Positions 6,443 to 9,491 of a stretch of DNA of 9,491 bases are shown here, in pieces (position 1 is the stretch's first letter; each line of letters opens with the position of its first letter). Made by a program: the position numbers and the translations under genes. The stretch is taken from the NCBI GenBank assembly GCA_021824855.1, contig JAKAJX010000257.1, positions 1-9,491 on the forward strand, read 5' to 3'. The notes beneath the pieces are model-generated. The model made no database searches and had not been told where the DNA came from. It saw only the letters and a program-made list of their open reading frames with translations. This stretch comes from Bacteroidota bacterium (GTDB lineage Bacteria; Bacteroidota; Bacteroidia; Chitinophagales; Chitinophagaceae).

Positions 6443-7372
6443 ATGAAAATTACCGTAGTAGGTGCAGGTGCTGTAGGTGCTACCACAGCCGATAATATTG
6501 CCCGTAAAGAATTAGCCAGTGAATTAGTTTTATTAGACATTAAAGAAGGATTTGCAGAAGGTAAAGCACAAGATATTCAGCAAACAGCTGCTTTATTGGG
6601 TTTTGATACTAGAGTAATTGGAACTACCGGCGATTATTCTAAAACTGCCGGAAGTTCTGTTGTAGTAATTACTTCTGGCATTCCTCGTAAACCCGGAATG
6701 ACACGTGAGGAGTTAATTGGAACTAATGCCGGTATAGTAAAAGGTGTTGCCGAAAATATTTTAAAATATTCTCCCGAAGCAATTATTGTGGTTATTTCTA
6801 ATCCAATGGATACTATGACTTACCTGGCTTTACAAGCTACAGGATTACCTAAAAATAGAATTATTGGTATGGGTGGAACTTTAGATAGTGCTCGTTTTAA
6901 GTATCAATTAAGTCAAACTTTGGGCTGCAGTGCCGGAGATTTAAATGCCGTAGTTGTAGGTGGCCATGGCGATACCACCATGATTCCTTTAATTCGCTTA
7001 GCCACTTGGAATAGCGTGCCGGTAACTCATTTTTTAACGAAAGAGCAACAAGATAAAATTGTAGCCGATACAATGGTTGGTGGTGCTACACTTACCAAAT
7101 TATTAGGCACCTCTGCATGGTATGCTCCCGGTGCAGCCGGTGCAGCCGTAGTAGAAGCCATTGTTCGTGATGAAAAGAAATTGTTTACAGCTTGCGTTTA
7201 TTTAGATGGCGAATATGGACAAAAAGATATTTGTATGGGAGTGCCGGTGGTTCTTGGTAAAAGCGGATGGGAAAAAATTATAGATTTTGAACTGAATGCT
7301 GAAGAACAAGCCGCCTTTAATAAAAGTGCAGAAGCCGTAAGAAATATGAATGAGGTTCTAAAAACCTTGTAA
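6443..7372 (+). CDS. mdh: Malate dehydrogenase (NAD-dependent, LDH-like type)
   Basis: This enzyme interconverts malate and oxaloacetate with NAD in the TCA cycle, in the cytoplasm. The 309 residues match the family's usual length. The Rossmann loop GAGAVG is at 7-12, D32 (NAD ribose binding) ends the second strand in LVLLD, the substrate arginines are R82 and R88 in IPRKPGMTREEL, then N120 in SNPMD, D148 and R151 in TLDSARF, and catalytic H175 in GGHGDT. Arginine at position 82, where lactate dehydrogenases carry glutamine, marks malate specificity. The sequence belongs to the LDH-like MDH type common in Bacteroidota rather than the E. coli type. The ATG at 6443 begins the first beta strand and is preceded by an A/T run without a Shine-Dalgarno sequence. 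It appears monocistronic, closed by a strong terminator 20 bases after its stop. Confidence 0.97.
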   Translation: MKITVVGAGAVGATTADNIARKELASELVLLDIKEGFAEGKAQDIQQTAALLGFDTRVIGTTGDYSKTAGSSVVVITSGIPRKPGMTREELIGTNAGIVKGVAENILKYSPEAIIVVISNPMDTMTYLALQATGLPKNRIIGMGGTLDSARFKYQLSQTLGCSAGDLNAVVVGGHGDTTMIPLIRLATWNSVPVTHFLTKEQQDKIVADTMVGGATLTKLLGTSAWYAPGAAGAAVVEAIVRDEKKLFTACVYLDGEYGQKDICMGVPVVLGKSGWEKIIDFELNAEEQAAFNKSAEAVRNMNEVLKTL

Positions 7373-7391
7373 TAGTAGTTGATAATTGTAG

Positions 7392-7430
7392 AAAATCCCG
7401 ATTATTCCTGTAATCGGGATTTTTATTTTA
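7392..7430 (+). terminator. Intrinsic terminator after mdh
   Basis: A perfect 13-base-pair inverted repeat (7392-7404 with 7411-7423, core ATCCCGATTA / TAATCGGGAT) encloses a 6-base loop and runs into a T-rich tail (7420-7429). Because the stem ends in A's on its 5' side and T's on its 3' side, it could also terminate transcription coming from the other strand. Confidence 0.9.
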
Positions 7431-7640
7431 AGTAAGTACCATTTATCCTGTTTAAAAGCTATTCTTAACTAAAGTAGTGTGTTTTTGTAACCTTTATCAT
7501 TTGTTTTCGTTCCTCTTAAAGCAACTTATTGCCTTATACTAACCATTTATCAGCAACTAAAACCGTTAAATACAAAAACATGTACTATGTAAAACAAAGT
7601 ACCAATCTTTGTGATGTACTTGTAAAAAACAACTAATTAT
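7431..7640. other. Intergenic region before the outer-membrane protein gene
   Basis: About 210 AT-rich bases follow the mdh terminator and must carry the promoter of the gene starting at 7641. No perfect TAnnTTTG box is present; the nearest is AATCTTTG at 7604-7611 (five of six), without a TTTG box at the right distance. The ten-base word ACCATTTATC occurs twice, at 7438-7447 and 7542-7551. The last 60 bases hold a tighter repeat cluster, listed separately. Confidence 0.55.
7580..7630. repeat. Direct repeat pair flanking an inverted repeat, upstream of the outer-membrane protein gene
   Basis: ATGTACTATGTAAAAC at 7580-7595 recurs, slightly altered, as ATGTACTTGTAAAAAAC at 7614-7630, with starts 34 bases apart. 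Between them lies an inverted repeat, ACAAAG at 7594-7599 and CTTTGT at 7607-7612, whose right arm overlaps the -7-like box AATCTTTG. The cluster ends ten bases before the ATG at 7641. This could be a regulator binding site or a leader-RNA structure; the sequence alone does not decide. Confidence 0.5.
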
Positions 7641-9491
7641 ATGAGACTATCAATTTCAATTTTATTTTTAAACTTACTAATGGCTTTTCAGGTAAAAGCT
7701 CAAAATGTAATTAATGTAAATGGTATAGTAAAAGATGCTACAAACAAACCAATTTCGGGCGTTACGGTTTCTTTATTGCAATCAAAAGACAGTAATCTTA
7801 TAAAAACAGAGATTACAGATGAAAAAGGCAGTTATAGCCTACAAGTTAAATTACCCGGAACTTACCTACTTAGTTATACCAATTTGGGTTTTGAAAAAGT
7901 ATATTCAAAATCTTTTGCGTTAAAAGAAAATACCCAACTGCAAATGCAAGATGTTATTTTAAAACCTGCAGTAAAAGATTTGGAAGGCGTAACAGTAACG
8001 TCTAAAAAACCGATGATTGAAATTAAGGCCGATAAAACCGTATTTAATGTGGAAAGTAGTATTAATGCAACCGGAAGTAATGCATTAGAATTACTACAAA
8101 AAAGTCCGGGTGTACAAGTAGATAATAATGATAATATTAGCATGAAAGGAAAAACCGGAACTAAAATTTATATAGATGGGAAGTTGGTTCAATTAGATTC
8201 AAAAAATTTAGCCGAATACTTAAAAAGTATTAATAGCTCCGATATAGAATCTATTGAAATGATTAGTAACCCAAGTGCTAAATACGATGCCAGCGGTAAT
8301 GCCGGTGTTATAAATATTAAACTTAAGAAAAATAAAAAGTTTGGCACAAATGGTAGTACCACATTAGGTATAGTGCAAGGTGTTACACCAAAAGGAAATG
8401 CAGCAGTTAACTTAAATTATCGCGATAAAAAAATAAACATCTTTAGTAATATTGGAGGAAATATTGGTAGATACGAAAACGAATTAGATTTATATAGAAT
8501 TCAAAAAGATTCGGCTTACGATCAGCATGGTATTAATGCCGATTATACCAAAAGTATTAATGCAAAAGTTGGTGCCGATTTTTTTGTAAATAGTAAAAAT
8601 ACATTTGGTGTAATGGCTACTACCAATGTAGCAACCAGTAATTTTACTACCGGCAACTATACCAATATTTATTATAATCCAACCCAACAATTTATTAAAA
8701 AATTACAAGCTTCTAATAACATTACCGGCAACAGAACCAATGCAGATTTTAATGTAAACTATCGCTATGCCGATACCAGTGGAAAAGAAATTAATTTTGA
8801 TGCCGATTATGGTTTATTTAGTGGAAGAGGAAGTAGTTATCAACCCAATTTTTATGTTGATGCAAATAATAATCCGCTCTATAGTGTAATAAACCAAAAC
8901 TATACACCCACCAATATTAATATATATACCGCCAAGGTTGATGTTGAGCAAAAAGCATGGAAAGGTAAGTTAGGTTATGGGGCTAAATTTTCTTATGTAA
9001 CAACTACAAACACATTCGATTTTTACAATGTTATAGGGGCAACTGCTATTAAACAATTGAATAGAAGTAATGACTTTTTGTATAAAGAAAATGTAAATGC
9101 AGCATATATTAATTATCAACGGCAGTTGAATGAAAAATGGAGTATTCAAACCGGTGTAAGAATGGAGCAAACTAATAGTGAAGGATTATTAACCAGAGCA
9201 GATGGCGTATTGCAAGCCGATAATGATGTGAAAAAAAGTTATCTCGATTTCTTTCCAAGTACAGCCATCTCATGGAATATTAACAAAAAAAATACCCTTA
9301 ACCTAACCTATAGTAGAAGAATTGATCGCCCAACTTATCAAGATTTAAATCCGTTTGAAAATAAATTAGATGAATTAACCTACGAAAAAGGAAATGCGTT
9401 TTTACGACCTCAATACACCGATAACGTTGAACTATCACATGTTTTTATGAATACCATTAACACTAGCATTGGATATAGCCATATTAAAGAT
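7641..9491 (+). CDS. Outer-membrane beta-barrel protein with carboxypeptidase-regulatory-like domain and plug, 617 N-terminal residues (3' end outside window)
   Basis: An uninterrupted frame of exactly 617 codons runs from the ATG at 7641 to the window edge. Residues 1-20 form a signal peptide (hydrophobic core, likely cleavage VKA|Q at 20/21). Residues about 25-108 look like a carboxypeptidase-regulatory-like beta sandwich (VNGIVKDATNKPISGVTVSL, later TDEKGSYSL and GTYLLSYTNLGF). Residues about 115-228 resemble a TonB-dependent receptor plug: GVTVTSKKP, ALELLQKSPGVQVDN, IYIDGK, then IESIEMISNPSAKYDASGNAG and VINIKLKK. From about 235 on, alternating strands rich in Asn, Thr and Tyr form the barrel, with the family-like SRRIDRPTYQDLNPF near 9318. 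This architecture matches the Bacteroidota outer-membrane beta-barrel family related to TonB-dependent receptors. I see no clear TonB box, no SusD-like partner is visible, and the cargo is unknown. Confidence 0.92.
   Translation, partial: MRLSISILFLNLLMAFQVKAQNVINVNGIVKDATNKPISGVTVSLLQSKDSNLIKTEITDEKGSYSLQVKLPGTYLLSYTNLGFEKVYSKSFALKENTQLQMQDVILKPAVKDLEGVTVTSKKPMIEIKADKTVFNVESSINATGSNALELLQKSPGVQVDNNDNISMKGKTGTKIYIDGKLVQLDSKNLAEYLKSINSSDIESIEMISNPSAKYDASGNAGVINIKLKKNKKFGTNGSTTLGIVQGVTPKGNAAVNLNYRDKKINIFSNIGGNIGRYENELDLYRIQKDSAYDQHGINADYTKSINAKVGADFFVNSKNTFGVMATTNVATSNFTTGNYTNIYYNPTQQFIKKLQASNNITGNRTNADFNVNYRYADTSGKEINFDADYGLFSGRGSSYQPNFYVDANNNPLYSVINQNYTPTNINIYTAKVDVEQKAWKGKLGYGAKFSYVTTTNTFDFYNVIGATAIKQLNRSNDFLYKENVNAAYINYQRQLNEKWSIQTGVRMEQTNSEGLLTRADGVLQADNDVKKSYLDFFPSTAISWNINKKNTLNLTYSRRIDRPTYQDLNPFENKLDELTYEKGNAFLRPQYTDNVELSHVFMNTINTSIGYSHIKD

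Noticed and set aside
7874..9170. Minus-strand open frames inside the outer-membrane protein gene (7874-8143, 8490-8690, 8970-9170)
   Set aside because: The plus strand carries one unbroken 617-codon frame with signal peptide and domains; these are its shadows.

Overview
The window is a stretch of ordinary, AT-rich bacterial chromosome, most likely from a member of the phylum Bacteroidota (Chitinophagales/Sphingobacteriales-like; I cannot fix the genus). Four things point there: a SecA with large N-terminal insertions, an outer-membrane beta-barrel protein with an N-terminal carboxypeptidase-regulatory-like domain and plug, A-rich start regions without Shine-Dalgarno sequences, and promoter boxes resembling the Bacteroidota TTTG / TAnnTTTG type. 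I see no phage, IS element, CRISPR array, rRNA or tRNA gene.

Layout: (1) 1-1673, minus strand, the N-terminal 557 residues of the preprotein translocase ATPase SecA, running off the left edge. (2) 1674-2061, a 388-base divergent intergenic region with promoter candidates facing both ways. (3) 2062-3707, plus strand, atpG (F1 ATP synthase gamma) followed 35 bases later by scpB (chromosome segregation), which uses a TTG start. (4) 3806-6351, a tight run of lysA (diaminopimelate decarboxylase), an MlaF-type ABC ATPase 9 bases later, and a secreted thioredoxin-fold protein 38 bases later, with a promoter box almost touching the lysA ATG. (5) 6443-7372, mdh (malate dehydrogenase), closed by a strong intrinsic terminator at 7392-7430. 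(6) 7373-7640, an intergenic region with the terminator and a set of short repeats. (7) 7641-9491, the first 617 residues of a large outer-membrane beta-barrel protein, running off the right edge.

Most genes are core housekeeping functions: protein export, energy conservation, chromosome segregation, lysine/peptidoglycan precursor synthesis, lipid trafficking and the TCA cycle. They do not form one pathway. I did not find a convincing novel system. The points most worth a second look are the repeat cluster before the outer-membrane gene, the apparently leaderless lysA promoter, atpG standing away from the other ATP synthase genes, and an MlaF-type ATPase without its usual permease and MCE partners beside it.
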